Positions 7,687 to 16,191 of a stretch of 64,000 nucleotides of DNA are shown in pieces. How positions within the stretch are numbered: position 1 is the stretch's first letter; each line of letters begins with the position of its first letter. The position numbers and the translations under genes are program-made. Source of the stretch: Planctomycetota bacterium (GTDB lineage Bacteria; Planctomycetota; Phycisphaerae; WQYP01); contig JAKAEB010000003.1 of the NCBI GenBank assembly GCA_021818445.1, positions 49,569 to 113,568 of the forward strand, read 5' to 3'. Below the pieces are notes generated by a model, which worked only from the letters and a program-made list of their open reading frames with translations, ran no database searches and was not told where the DNA came from.

Positions 7687-10632
7687 CTAGCGTCCAGAGA
7701 TCGATGGCGGAGCATCTGCACTCGAAGCCGCCCAGCGACGATCAGGACTGCTGCCCAACGTAAAGTGCAATTGAGCGCCGCTGGTAAGCAGTTTTACGGG
7801 TATGAATGCTTTACTCCAGGCGTGGCCGTTAACAGTCAGTCCATGGATGTAAGGCTTAGCCGACGGATGGCGGCTGGTTCGGATGACGATCTGCTTGCCG
7901 CCGTAGGGTGCTGATAAATGGATCGTTATGCTGCGGAACGATGGGCTGTTGATTTCCACCACGGGCTTGCCGGGGTCCATCATATAGAAACCCATCATGG
8001 TCATGGCGCACCAGGATGACATTTCGCCGCAATCATCATTGCCAGGCACGCCATCGAAAGAAAGGGTGTAATTTTGCCGGAGGACTTTGCGAATGGCCGC
8101 CTGAGAACGCCATGGCTTGCCCGAGAAATCAAATTCAAACGGCGCTTCCAAGTCGGTCTCGTTGTAGGGGTTGTAATATTGATTCTTCCAGCCGGGCTGC
8201 TTGTAGCTGAAGAATTTTTCCAGCCGCCGATTGAATCGCGCCTGCCCCACCGCATGTACCAGCCATGCCATATCACAGGGGGCCAGCCACTGGTAATGCC
8301 AGCCGCTTCCTTCAATAAAGCTCGGCCAGGTCTGCATGGGAGTGAAGGGGCGTTTCCACTGACCGTTGGATAATCTGGGCCGGAAGAAATGATCGTTATG
8401 GTCGAAAACATTGCGGAAATACTCGGCCCGATGCAGGAAAAGTTCTCGAGATTGAGGCTTATCCAATCGCTTCGCCAAGTGATACAGGGCGGCGTAGGCG
8501 ACGCAATCTTCCTGAATTTGCGATACGGACCCGTAACCCTCGTAGTTATCCGGATCAAAATGCAATTTATTAATCCAGTTGATGTTGCTCTCACCTTGAT
8601 ACGGGTGACCGGGTGGTGGTGCCGTGGTAGCGTCCTTCACCATCCCGCGCCACGCTGCCCGCATGTCAAAGCCGTGAATGCCCTCATCCCACGCCTGGCA
8701 CATTACGGTGGTAAGCGGACTGCCGCACATCACATTGGTGTAATAATGCGATTGCGGCCAACGACCGATCCATCCCCCCTGCTTGTACATCAGCACAATG
8801 GACTGGCACATATCAGCCAGCCTGCGCGGAGCAATAAGGCCGAGCAGAGGCATTTCGCTGCGATAGATATCCCAGCCGCTGTAATCCATGTAATCATCAT
8901 GGCCTGTCGGCATCTGGTGCACGCGGTTGTCAAAGCCCATGTACTGACCGTTGACGTCGTTGGAAATGTTCGGCATAAGCATGGAGTGATACAGAGCTGT
9001 ATAAAACACGGTGTGCTCGGCCCGCGTCCCGCCGTGCACCTTTACGACTGAAAGCACATGATTCCATCGGGCAAAGGCCGCCGTGCGAAGCGCCTGGAAG
9101 CTTTTGCCGGATACCTCGGCATGCAGATTCTTTTGCGCGTTGGCCACGCTGACATATGAAATGCCAACTTCGGCATTTACCACGCGCTGCACATTTGATC
9201 GCGGCCACGACACATACGCCCCGATCCACTGATGATGGTTGGTCTGTGTAGCAGTGCGGCTACCGGCGTGCAAGGTGCCATGCCCCTTCATTCCACTGTG
9301 TGGCCCGGCCCATGTGCCGAAGGTTTTGAATGGCTCGGAGAAGTGCATCACAAAATAGACGCGGTAGGTTTGCCCGTTGCCGCAAAAACAGTGATTGGCG
9401 TCGTAGCCGGTAATTTCGTCGTTCCCCACGATCCGCACATGGGCGGCATGGGTGTAATTGAGCGTTTCACTGATGGGAACCAGCACATTGGCGCGCCGTC
9501 CGCCGGGAAACGTGAATTGCGCCACGCCGCAGCGTGTGGTGGCGGTCAGGGCCGCCCGGACACCCCAGCGGAGCAGGTCTACGCGGTAATAGCCGGCCGC
9601 GGCCCGTTCGTGGGCGTGCGAATATCGAGACTCGAAATTTTTAATACGTGTGTGAATGCCACCTGTGGTGGCGGTAAAAAATACGTCGCCATCGTTATTA
9701 CATCCCGGCCCGCTCATATGCGTCATGGCAAATCCGAGAATGTGGGATTGGTTACTGTGGTAGCCAAAGCCGGTTACCTCGGTGTTGGGGCTGAGCTGCA
9801 CCATTCCGAAGGGCATGGATGGCCCGGGGAATAAATTAATACCACCACCCGGGCCGTTACCGGTACCCAAAAGCGGCTGGACAAAATCAACGGGCGGAGA
9901 ATTCCGCCACGGCGTAGCGGACTGGCTGATGAAATAAAACTGGCTTATGTGCTGGATGGCCGCCCCACCGCCACTGGCGGCCGTAAAGCCGACATAGGCC
10001 TTGTTTGATTTCACTGCGCCGGGAATATCGATAAGTTGACGGGTGGAAAAGGTTTTGCCCGTCTTCAGGTCTTTGAGATGCTCGGTGATGTATACGCCGT
10101 TGTATTGAATTTTAACACGGATCGGATCACCACTACCAAGCTGCACGGCACCCGTGCTTTCATATTGACCTGCGACCCCTTGCGTATGAGCGCAAAGCCC
10201 CGGTCCGTTACCTGGATATAAATTAAATTCCACCGCACCGCTGTGCAGAATCGGTGGTGTGCGGTTTTGGCTTCCGTACCCCAGGCCGCCACCATCGCCC
10301 CCCAACGCCCGAACACCACGCGGATCATTCTGAAACACCAGCGCCATGCCGTCGGCCAGCATGCCTGCATGCCCCGGTTTGGCCTGATACGTAAAGCCCA
10401 CCTGAAAAGCCTGAATATTTTGTCGCTTGCGAGAGAAAATACTCGCTGCGCGAAACGTGCCGCCATTGGTCAGCGTGATGCCGCCGTTCATCACACGCGG
10501 CGCGGGTTCATGGTGGCTATTGGCGGGTGCAAAAGACCCGAAACCGTTAATGTCCGCCGAGGCCGCCCCCGTGCTGGCGAGCAGCGTCCCGAGAGCCACC
10601 ACCGCCATTCGCCTGAATACTCGTGTACCCAT
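7687..10632 (-). CDS. Secreted L-type lectin-GH92 alpha-mannosidase fusion
   Basis: 981 residues from the ATG at 10632, which has GAAAGGG about 8 nt upstream; the frame is open to 10716. The signal peptide is about residues 1-26. Residues ~30-245 look like a legume-lectin-type sugar-binding domain (GMALVFQNDPRG, GGGLGYGSQN, GAVEFNLYPG). The rest is a GH92 exo-mannosidase: FVQPLLGTGNGPGGGINLFP, GFAMTHMSGPGCNNDGDV, and the C-terminal GNDDCGEMSSWCAMTMMGFY, where the acidic residue after DCG sits at the family's catalytic position. GH92 enzymes release mannose from N-glycans or mannans with Ca2+. Secretion plus a lectin module suggests capture of mannose-rich polysaccharide. The GH92 call is strong; the lectin call is moderate. 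Confidence 0.88.
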   Translation of the reverse strand: MGTRVFRRMAVVALGTLLASTGAASADINGFGSFAPANSHHEPAPRVMNGGITLTNGGTFRAASIFSRKRQNIQAFQVGFTYQAKPGHAGMLADGMALVFQNDPRGVRALGGDGGGLGYGSQNRTPPILHSGAVEFNLYPGNGPGLCAHTQGVAGQYESTGAVQLGSGDPIRVKIQYNGVYITEHLKDLKTGKTFSTRQLIDIPGAVKSNKAYVGFTAASGGGAAIQHISQFYFISQSATPWRNSPPVDFVQPLLGTGNGPGGGINLFPGPSMPFGMVQLSPNTEVTGFGYHSNQSHILGFAMTHMSGPGCNNDGDVFFTATTGGIHTRIKNFESRYSHAHERAAAGYYRVDLLRWGVRAALTATTRCGVAQFTFPGGRRANVLVPISETLNYTHAAHVRIVGNDEITGYDANHCFCGNGQTYRVYFVMHFSEPFKTFGTWAGPHSGMKGHGTLHAGSRTATQTNHHQWIGAYVSWPRSNVQRVVNAEVGISYVSVANAQKNLHAEVSGKSFQALRTAAFARWNHVLSVVKVHGGTRAEHTVFYTALYHSMLMPNISNDVNGQYMGFDNRVHQMPTGHDDYMDYSGWDIYRSEMPLLGLIAPRRLADMCQSIVLMYKQGGWIGRWPQSHYYTNVMCGSPLTTVMCQAWDEGIHGFDMRAAWRGMVKDATTAPPPGHPYQGESNINWINKLHFDPDNYEGYGSVSQIQEDCVAYAALYHLAKRLDKPQSRELFLHRAEYFRNVFDHNDHFFRPRLSNGQWKRPFTPMQTWPSFIEGSGWHYQWLAPCDMAWLVHAVGQARFNRRLEKFFSYKQPGWKNQYYNPYNETDLEAPFEFDFSGKPWRSQAAIRKVLRQNYTLSFDGVPGNDDCGEMSSWCAMTMMGFYMMDPGKPVVEINSPSFRSITIHLSAPYGGKQIVIRTSRHPSAKPYIHGLTVNGHAWSKAFIPVKLLTSGAQLHFTLGSSPDRRWAASSADAPPSISGR

Positions 10633-10983
10633 CTTCAACACCCTTTCCATTTTTTGCGGTTGAACACCGCGAGCGAGAAAATTGAAATCTTTCGGCACCA
10701 CCTGCCGCCATATCACCGAGAACGGTTGAACCGTTTCGGTATTTCAAGACTGCTACATATTGTGCCAGAAAAAGAAATAATGCAACTTATCCGGGCTGCC
10801 ATATCAAGTATGCTCGGCCGCGTAGCCGCAAAACCCGACCATCTGGCTGTCAAAATTTCAGCCGCGTGGCACACGGATAGCCTCCAGCTATGAATGGTCG
10901 TGGTGCGATGCCCATCAACATATTTCCTTGCAAATCGGACTAAAATGTCGTAACCTAAAAAGTTAGGTGATGAGGAATTTGCG
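10633..10983. other. Divergent regulatory region between the GH92 gene and blaI
   Basis: 351 bp upstream of two divergent genes. Apart from the palindrome at 10953-10968 (listed separately) and the ribosome-binding site of blaI (GAGGA, 10972-10976), I see no gene. The segment should hold both promoters, but I could not fix a convincing -35/-10 pair for either. Confidence 0.5.
10953..10968. promoter_or_regulatory. Perfect 6-bp inverted repeat, possible BlaI operator
   Basis: ACCTAA, a 4-nt spacer and TTAGGT form a perfect dyad that ends 16 bp before the blaI start codon. BlaI/MecI repressors bind dyads overlapping their own promoters as dimers, so autoregulation of the blaI-M56-toroid operon is plausible. 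The sequence differs from the TACA/TGTA-centred operators known in staphylococci. Binding is inferred from position and symmetry alone. Confidence 0.45.
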
Positions 10984-11358
10984 ATGGCATATGGCCAAAA
11001 GCCTTCAGATAGGGAACTCAACATCCTCAAAGTGCTTTGGGAACGCGGGCCAAGCACCGTGCGACAGGTGACGGACGTCATTTGTGAAAAGGAAAATCTT
11101 GCCCAAAATACGATTCAGACTTTTCTCCGCTTAATGGAAGACAAAGGGCTCGTAACCCATGAGGAATGTGGCCGCGCTTTTGTCTACCGCGCCGTTTACC
11201 AGCGATCACAGGTGGTAAAGGGATTCGTCGCATCTATCTTCGACGGGGCCATCGATCAACTGGTGGTACATGCCGTGGATGGTGGAAAATTAACGGACGA
11301 TCAACTCGCCAAAATTGAGGCTAAAATTCGCGCCCTCCGGCAGGAGGCAAGAGAATGA
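10984..11358 (+). CDS. BlaI/MecI/CopY-family transcriptional repressor
   Basis: 124-residue winged-helix repressor, the usual size. Residues 8-70 carry the family pattern: SDRELNILKVLWERGPSTVR, then the recognition-helix region NTIQTFLRLMEDKGLVTHE and the wing RAFVYRAV. The C-terminal helices should form the dimerisation part and contain the region cut on induction in BlaI/MecI. The start has GAGGA 7 nt upstream. Its stop overlaps the next start by 4 bp (ATGA at 11355-11358), so it is translationally coupled to the M56 peptidase gene, the same arrangement as blaI-blaR1. It probably represses its own operon through the dyad at 10953-10968. The inducing signal is unknown and there is no beta-lactamase gene nearby. 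Confidence 0.9.
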   Translation: MAYGQKPSDRELNILKVLWERGPSTVRQVTDVICEKENLAQNTIQTFLRLMEDKGLVTHEECGRAFVYRAVYQRSQVVKGFVASIFDGAIDQLVVHAVDGGKLTDDQLAKIEAKIRALRQEARE

Positions 11359-13316
11359 CTAGTATTGCTCTCTGGCTGGCAGATTGGTTGTTTTCTGGCA
11401 TGCTGATTCTGGCGGCTGGTGCGATGGCGGTTGCGTTCTGCCCGCATGTGGTACTTCGTGAACGCATAGCGGAATTCGCATTAGTGGCGGCTGTGCTGGT
11501 TGCCATTCCAACTGCGGTTCCGCACGCCCACCGCTTTTCGCTGGGGTTAATCCCCACATCCGCACGTGCGGCAAAGACTCTGCACATCGGGTTGGTGCCG
11601 TGGAACTCGGCTGGGAAACATTCGCCAGCCGCACAAACGGCTGATTCAACCCACCCAACGATCAGCCATCCCGGCCAACTTCCTATTTCCTCCCATGCCA
11701 TTTCCCACTGGCAGAATTGGCTTCCGTGGGCATATGCCGCCGGTGTGATGTTTATGCTTGGCCGACTGATTGTCGGCGTCTTCCTGCTGCGGAGAATTAC
11801 AAAAAACGCCCGGCGCATCGATCTGCCTCTGCCTGCGGATTTGCAGTCGCAATCTCGGCACGCGCGGATTGACATCGCGGTCTCTCCCGCCGTTGTATCG
11901 CCCATGGCAACGGGGTGGCGGGTGCCCGTTATTTTGCTGCCGATGGGTTTTGCCGCCCTCCCCGAGATCAATTCTATCGTGGCGCATGAATTGGCCCACG
12001 TTCGTCGGCAGGATGTGCGATGGCGGTATCTGATAGCGCTGGCCAATGCCATATTATTTGTTAATCCGCTGGCCTATTACCTTGCAAGCCAGGCAAGGCT
12101 TTCGCAGGAGATCATGGCGGATCGATCTGCGGCGAATTCCGGGCGTGGTTCCATCGCGTACGCGGAAATGCTTCTGTCCTTGCTCAAGGCTGCGCAGCCC
12201 GGCACAAAAATGGTGCGGACTACCACTATGCTGCTTGGAGGCAGATCAGACATGCTGCGGCGGTTGGAGTACATAGCAGCGGGAAAATCGACTGGACCTG
12301 CCGCACTTGGGCGTCCGCTGATATTGGGCCTGATGACGACGGCCGCAGCGGCCAGTGCAGCAGCATCTGCCGTCACGCTGCAACATTCACGCGATGTGCA
12401 TACCATCACAAAGACAACGCCATTCGGCGATTCGCCTCTGTGGCGCAGCGCCGACCAGATGCGGCTCGCTGCCTTGCGATACCTGAGCCGCCGACAAGAA
12501 CCGGATGGGGCATGGCTGGGACGGTATGGCCCGGCGGTGACGGCATTGGTTATCCGCGCCTTCCTGAAGGCGGGCGAACCGTCAACGGCACCACAGGTTG
12601 CCCGTGGCCTTCAATTTATTCAAACCTGCCGTCAGGTCAATGGGGGATATTATTTGTTTGATGAGCCGGCCTACAACACCGCGATCGTCATTCGGACGCT
12701 TTCGATGCTTCACGGTAGAACCTATGCCCGCCGCTGTAGCAAAGCCATGGCATTCTTGCAGTCGATCGCCCGACCGCAATTCGTCACCAGCCAGGGGTTA
12801 AGGCATTGGTTTTACGCCCGTGGCGACGGCATGCAAAGTCCGCCATTACACGTCACTTCGCCATCCCGGTCGCCGGCTATTGATGCACAGGGTGCTGGAG
12901 AGCTTGATCCGCATGAACGGGCGGGCAATGTGCGCGTGGGCGGCTATGGGTCGATCACCTATGCGCAACTGAAAAGTATGGTTTATGCGGACCTTTCACC
13001 GCACGATCCGCGGGTTGCCAAACTTTTGCGATGGCTGCGTGAGGACACCATGATCCAAACGGATCCCGCTGCGCACGGCGGGAAGGGGTTATTTTATTTT
13101 TGCCTTGTTTATGCGCGCGTGATGCATGCCATGGAAGATGCCAAAGCCCGTGCCAAAATCCACGCCTGGCGACCGCGTCTGGTTGCCTTGATGCGGAAGC
13201 TGCGTCGGCCCGGTGGATATTGGAGAAATACGGCATCGCCCCAATGGCTGGAGGGCAATCGTATCATGGCCACGACTTATGCCGCCCTGATTTTAGATAA
13301 TATTCTTACCCGTTGA
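11355..13316 (+). CDS. BlaR1-type M56 membrane metallopeptidase fused to an alpha/alpha-toroid (prenyltransferase-like) domain
   Basis: 653 residues. The N-terminal half has several membrane segments (about residues 10-27, 35-55 and 115-140) and the zinc-peptidase motif HELAH at residues 211-215, followed by a downstream EIMADRSA block with the third zinc-ligand Glu. This is the BlaR1/MecR1 M56 protease, which relays a signal across the membrane to BlaI. In BlaR1 the C-terminal sensor is a penicillin-binding domain. Here, after a membrane segment near residue 320-345, residues ~370-650 instead form repeats of the squalene-cyclase/prenyltransferase type (YLSRRQEPDGAW, GPAVTALVIRAFLKAG, NGGYYLFDEPAYNTAIVI). 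A ligand-sensing role for the toroid is inference. It is coupled to blaI by the ATGA overlap, and a secreted paralogue of the toroid follows. Confidence 0.85.
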   Translation: MTSIALWLADWLFSGMLILAAGAMAVAFCPHVVLRERIAEFALVAAVLVAIPTAVPHAHRFSLGLIPTSARAAKTLHIGLVPWNSAGKHSPAAQTADSTHPTISHPGQLPISSHAISHWQNWLPWAYAAGVMFMLGRLIVGVFLLRRITKNARRIDLPLPADLQSQSRHARIDIAVSPAVVSPMATGWRVPVILLPMGFAALPEINSIVAHELAHVRRQDVRWRYLIALANAILFVNPLAYYLASQARLSQEIMADRSAANSGRGSIAYAEMLLSLLKAAQPGTKMVRTTTMLLGGRSDMLRRLEYIAAGKSTGPAALGRPLILGLMTTAAAASAAASAVTLQHSRDVHTITKTTPFGDSPLWRSADQMRLAALRYLSRRQEPDGAWLGRYGPAVTALVIRAFLKAGEPSTAPQVARGLQFIQTCRQVNGGYYLFDEPAYNTAIVIRTLSMLHGRTYARRCSKAMAFLQSIARPQFVTSQGLRHWFYARGDGMQSPPLHVTSPSRSPAIDAQGAGELDPHERAGNVRVGGYGSITYAQLKSMVYADLSPHDPRVAKLLRWLREDTMIQTDPAAHGGKGLFYFCLVYARVMHAMEDAKARAKIHAWRPRLVALMRKLRRPGGYWRNTASPQWLEGNRIMATTYAALILDNILTR

Positions 13317-13348
13317 TATCTATGTTCCATGTTAGAGGAGTCAGACAC

Positions 13349-14485
13349 ATGACCGGACGATTTAATACGATAATCAGACATGCCCTGCTTGTCGCCGTGG
13401 CTGGCGGACTGATGGCCGCGCATTGTGTGCAAGCTAAACCGCTTTACCAGACCGACCGACCGCTGGGCAAAGGATTGCATTATCTGCTGGAGCACCAGAA
13501 CCCGAATGGCAGTTGGGTGCCACAGGTCGGTCCCGCCGTTACTGCCTTGGTGGTAAAGGCCCTGATTCAAGCCGGTTACACCCCCCACTTCAAACCGATT
13601 GCCAAGGCGATGACATTTATAGAATCGACGCGTGGCCCGGACGGGGGTTTTTCTGAACAGGTACTGCCCAACTACAACACCTGCATCGTCCTGAGCACGC
13701 TTGCCATTATGCCGGGCCACACCTACCAAAAGCAGATCAAGGCGGCGCAGCATTTTTTAATATCCCTGCAGCGTGTTGCCCCGATGAAGGAAGCCAACGG
13801 TAAAGTAATCACCAAAAACAGTTCATGGTACGGAGGAGTTGGTTACGGAACGGGGCGTCCGGATTTGTCCAACACGTCTTTCTTCATACAAGCGTTGCAT
13901 GATTCGGGCGTGCCGGCATCCAACCCCGCCATGAAACGGGCTTTGGTTTTTGTGGAGCGGTGCCAGGAGAACAGCGAAACCAATCCTGAACCATTTGCCA
14001 AGGGATTGCACAACGGCGGTTTTATCTACACCGCCGCCAACGGAGGCGAATCGCAATTCGGCGACACCGACCACCTCAGCGGCCGGGCCACCTTGACGCC
14101 CTACGGCACCATGACCTATGCCGGGCTTAAAAGCATGATTTATGCAGGTCTTACCAAGCGCAGCCCGCAGGTACGCGCCGCCTTGGGATGGATACGATCG
14201 CACTGGACGCTGAATTACAACCCGGGTACCGGTGGCAGCCGCATGGGATTGTTTTATTATTATCTGATGTTTGCCCGTACCTTCCGGGCACTGCGGGTCT
14301 CCACCATCACCGATATCAATGGTGTGAAGCACAACTGGCGGCACGAGATACGCGGGAAACTTATCAGTCTGCAAAATAAAAATGGATCGTGGTTCAATAA
14401 ATGGAGCGACCGCTGGTTGGAAAAAGTTGCGCCGCTTGTGACAGCTTATGCGTGCCTGATATTGGAGGATACGGATAAGAAATAA
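13349..14485 (+). CDS. Secreted alpha/alpha-toroid repeat protein (prenyltransferase/squalene-cyclase-like)
   Basis: 378 residues from the ATG at 13349, chosen for the AGAGGAG site 8 nt upstream. The signal peptide is about residues 1-31, ending near VQAKP. The mature part parallels the C-terminal domain of the preceding M56 protein almost block for block: YLLEHQNPNGSWVPQVGPAV against YLSRRQEPDGAWLGRYGPAV, then VTALVVKALIQAG, PNYNTCIVLSTLAIMPGHTY, PYGTMTYAGLKSMIYAGL and GLFYYYLMFARTF. A DCTAE- or DxDD-type cyclase motif is not evident, so enzymatic activity is doubtful. It lies 32 bp after the M56 gene and is very probably in the same operon. Duplication of the sensor domain into a soluble exported form is the simplest reading. 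Confidence 0.75.
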   Translation: MTGRFNTIIRHALLVAVAGGLMAAHCVQAKPLYQTDRPLGKGLHYLLEHQNPNGSWVPQVGPAVTALVVKALIQAGYTPHFKPIAKAMTFIESTRGPDGGFSEQVLPNYNTCIVLSTLAIMPGHTYQKQIKAAQHFLISLQRVAPMKEANGKVITKNSSWYGGVGYGTGRPDLSNTSFFIQALHDSGVPASNPAMKRALVFVERCQENSETNPEPFAKGLHNGGFIYTAANGGESQFGDTDHLSGRATLTPYGTMTYAGLKSMIYAGLTKRSPQVRAALGWIRSHWTLNYNPGTGGSRMGLFYYYLMFARTFRALRVSTITDINGVKHNWRHEIRGKLISLQNKNGSWFNKWSDRWLEKVAPLVTAYACLILEDTDKK

Positions 14486-14620
14486 TACCCCCCAACTGCC
14501 GTGCTTTCTGATCGAGCGGCACGCAGTGGTTAACATCTTTATTTCTGGATAGTTGGCCCCGCCTGCGACGGGAGAGTTCTGTCGCGGACCGGTGTCCTGT
14601 AAACATTTCGTGGAGCTTTT

Positions 14621-16156
14621 ATGAGAAATGGAAATTCTCTGGGCCCGAGGTGCGCGCCCATTTTTATAAAAATTTCTGCATTTATAATGATTGGCTTGAT
14701 CTGTTCGCAGGCGGCGGCAGCGCCGCCGCAGGGCAAAGAGCGGTCCGAAATCGCTTTGCTGAAGGAAGAAGTGGCCGGTCTTCAAAAGCAAATGCGTGGC
14801 TACAACGCCTTGCGCCGTGAGGTGGCCCGGTTGCGTAATCGACGCGATCGTGCACGGCGTGATCGTGAGGAGCAAAAGGAACTTAGCGTACTGATAGCCC
14901 ATCTTTCATCCAGCATCAAGAACGATGCGAAGCACGACGACGGATATACGGCTGGCTACGATGACGGCTTTTATCTTCAATCGCCACATCAGTCCAATAA
15001 GCTGGTTATAAACGGCGAATTGCAATTTCGTTACATGTACACGCATTCCGAGGGATTCAGTTCGCCGGGCCCGACCGACTCTCCGTCGGCAGGTGATACG
15101 AACGGTTTTTCATTTCGGCGGGCACGGTTGACTTTTTCCGGCAATGTGATTTCGCGCCATCTGCTGTACAACATCCAGGGCGATTTCGCGGGTGATTCAA
15201 GTAACAATGGCAACTTTCAACTGAATAATCTATGGATGGCGTGGCAATTAAATTCGATGATCGGCTTCCGATTGGGCGCGTTTGCGGTGCCATTCAGCAA
15301 GGTGCAATGGTGGGAAAATGAGTACGCATTCGATTTTCAGGAAACGCCTGAGGAACTGGTGCCGTTCGATCCGGATCATTCGCTGGGGATAAGTGCCTTC
15401 GGCGATTTAATAAACAATAAGATCGGCTATGAGGTCATGCTTAACGATGGATCGCAGGCTAATGAGACAGGCTATTCCAGCGCCATCAACGGCGCGCAGG
15501 ATAATCGACTGGGCATCTACGGCCGGGTGCAATGGGCGGCTGCAGGGCACGAGACGGATTTTCTCAACGAGCCTGATTACCAGTATCGCAGGCACTTTAT
15601 CTGGATGCTGGGGGCGGCATTTGGGTACGAGTCGCAGAATGCGACAAGCACAGCCTTTCCATCGCCGCAGAATACGCTTTTGGCGCAGGGGCTTTCGGCG
15701 GGAAGTCCATCTGCATTTTTAGCGCCCATTGCCTTTACAGGCAACCTATATCGTGCTACGGCCGATTGGTCGGCCAAATACCGCGGGCTTTCGCTAAATT
15801 CGGCAGTGTATTTTCAGCAATTCAACGACACCCTGCCGCCCGGGCCGACAAATACATTTCAAGTGCAAACAGGCGCGGAAAGCACATATCAGATTGGCTA
15901 TTTTGTTCAGGCGGGCTATTTTATCGTTCCGCGCCGCTGGCAGTTGACCGCCCGGGTGGGTCAGATCGTATCCAGCGGCCCCAAACATATGGACATTTAC
16001 AGCGTGGGTCTGAATTACTACCTTTTGGGATATCATGCGTCGATCCTATCGGACATCACGTATGTTCCTGATGCGGGGTATACCGATCCGCAAACCGGAA
16101 CATTTCTCAACTCGCGTGATATTATCTATAAGATGCAGTTTCAGCTTTTGTTTTGA
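14621..16156 (+). CDS. Phosphate-selective porin O/P-like outer-membrane protein
   Basis: 511 residues with a signal peptide at about 1-35 (ends SQAAAAP), then a coiled coil at ~40-105 (Leu/Arg/Glu-rich, ALLKEEVAGLQKQM), as in many porins that anchor to peptidoglycan. The rest is a beta-barrel of the OprO/OprP family: NGELQFRYMY, FSFRRARLTFSGNV, NNLWMAWQL, RLGAFAVPFSKVQW, and a terminal strand ending MQFQLLF with Phe last. OprP-type porins take up phosphate or polyphosphate, but the family is broad and the substrate cannot be read here. GGAG lies 6 nt before the start. It is 135 bp after the toroid gene on the same strand. Confidence 0.85.
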   Translation: MRNGNSLGPRCAPIFIKISAFIMIGLICSQAAAAPPQGKERSEIALLKEEVAGLQKQMRGYNALRREVARLRNRRDRARRDREEQKELSVLIAHLSSSIKNDAKHDDGYTAGYDDGFYLQSPHQSNKLVINGELQFRYMYTHSEGFSSPGPTDSPSAGDTNGFSFRRARLTFSGNVISRHLLYNIQGDFAGDSSNNGNFQLNNLWMAWQLNSMIGFRLGAFAVPFSKVQWWENEYAFDFQETPEELVPFDPDHSLGISAFGDLINNKIGYEVMLNDGSQANETGYSSAINGAQDNRLGIYGRVQWAAAGHETDFLNEPDYQYRRHFIWMLGAAFGYESQNATSTAFPSPQNTLLAQGLSAGSPSAFLAPIAFTGNLYRATADWSAKYRGLSLNSAVYFQQFNDTLPPGPTNTFQVQTGAESTYQIGYFVQAGYFIVPRRWQLTARVGQIVSSGPKHMDIYSVGLNYYLLGYHASILSDITYVPDAGYTDPQTGTFLNSRDIIYKMQFQLLF

Positions 16157-16191
16157 CGGCACGAAACAGGCAGGATAAGTTGGCAGCCAAG

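Noticed and set aside
12440..12800. Beta-lactamase or penicillin-binding sensor in the M56 protein
   Set aside because: There is no SxxK, SxN or KTG motif in the C-terminal domain; the repeats are of the toroid type.
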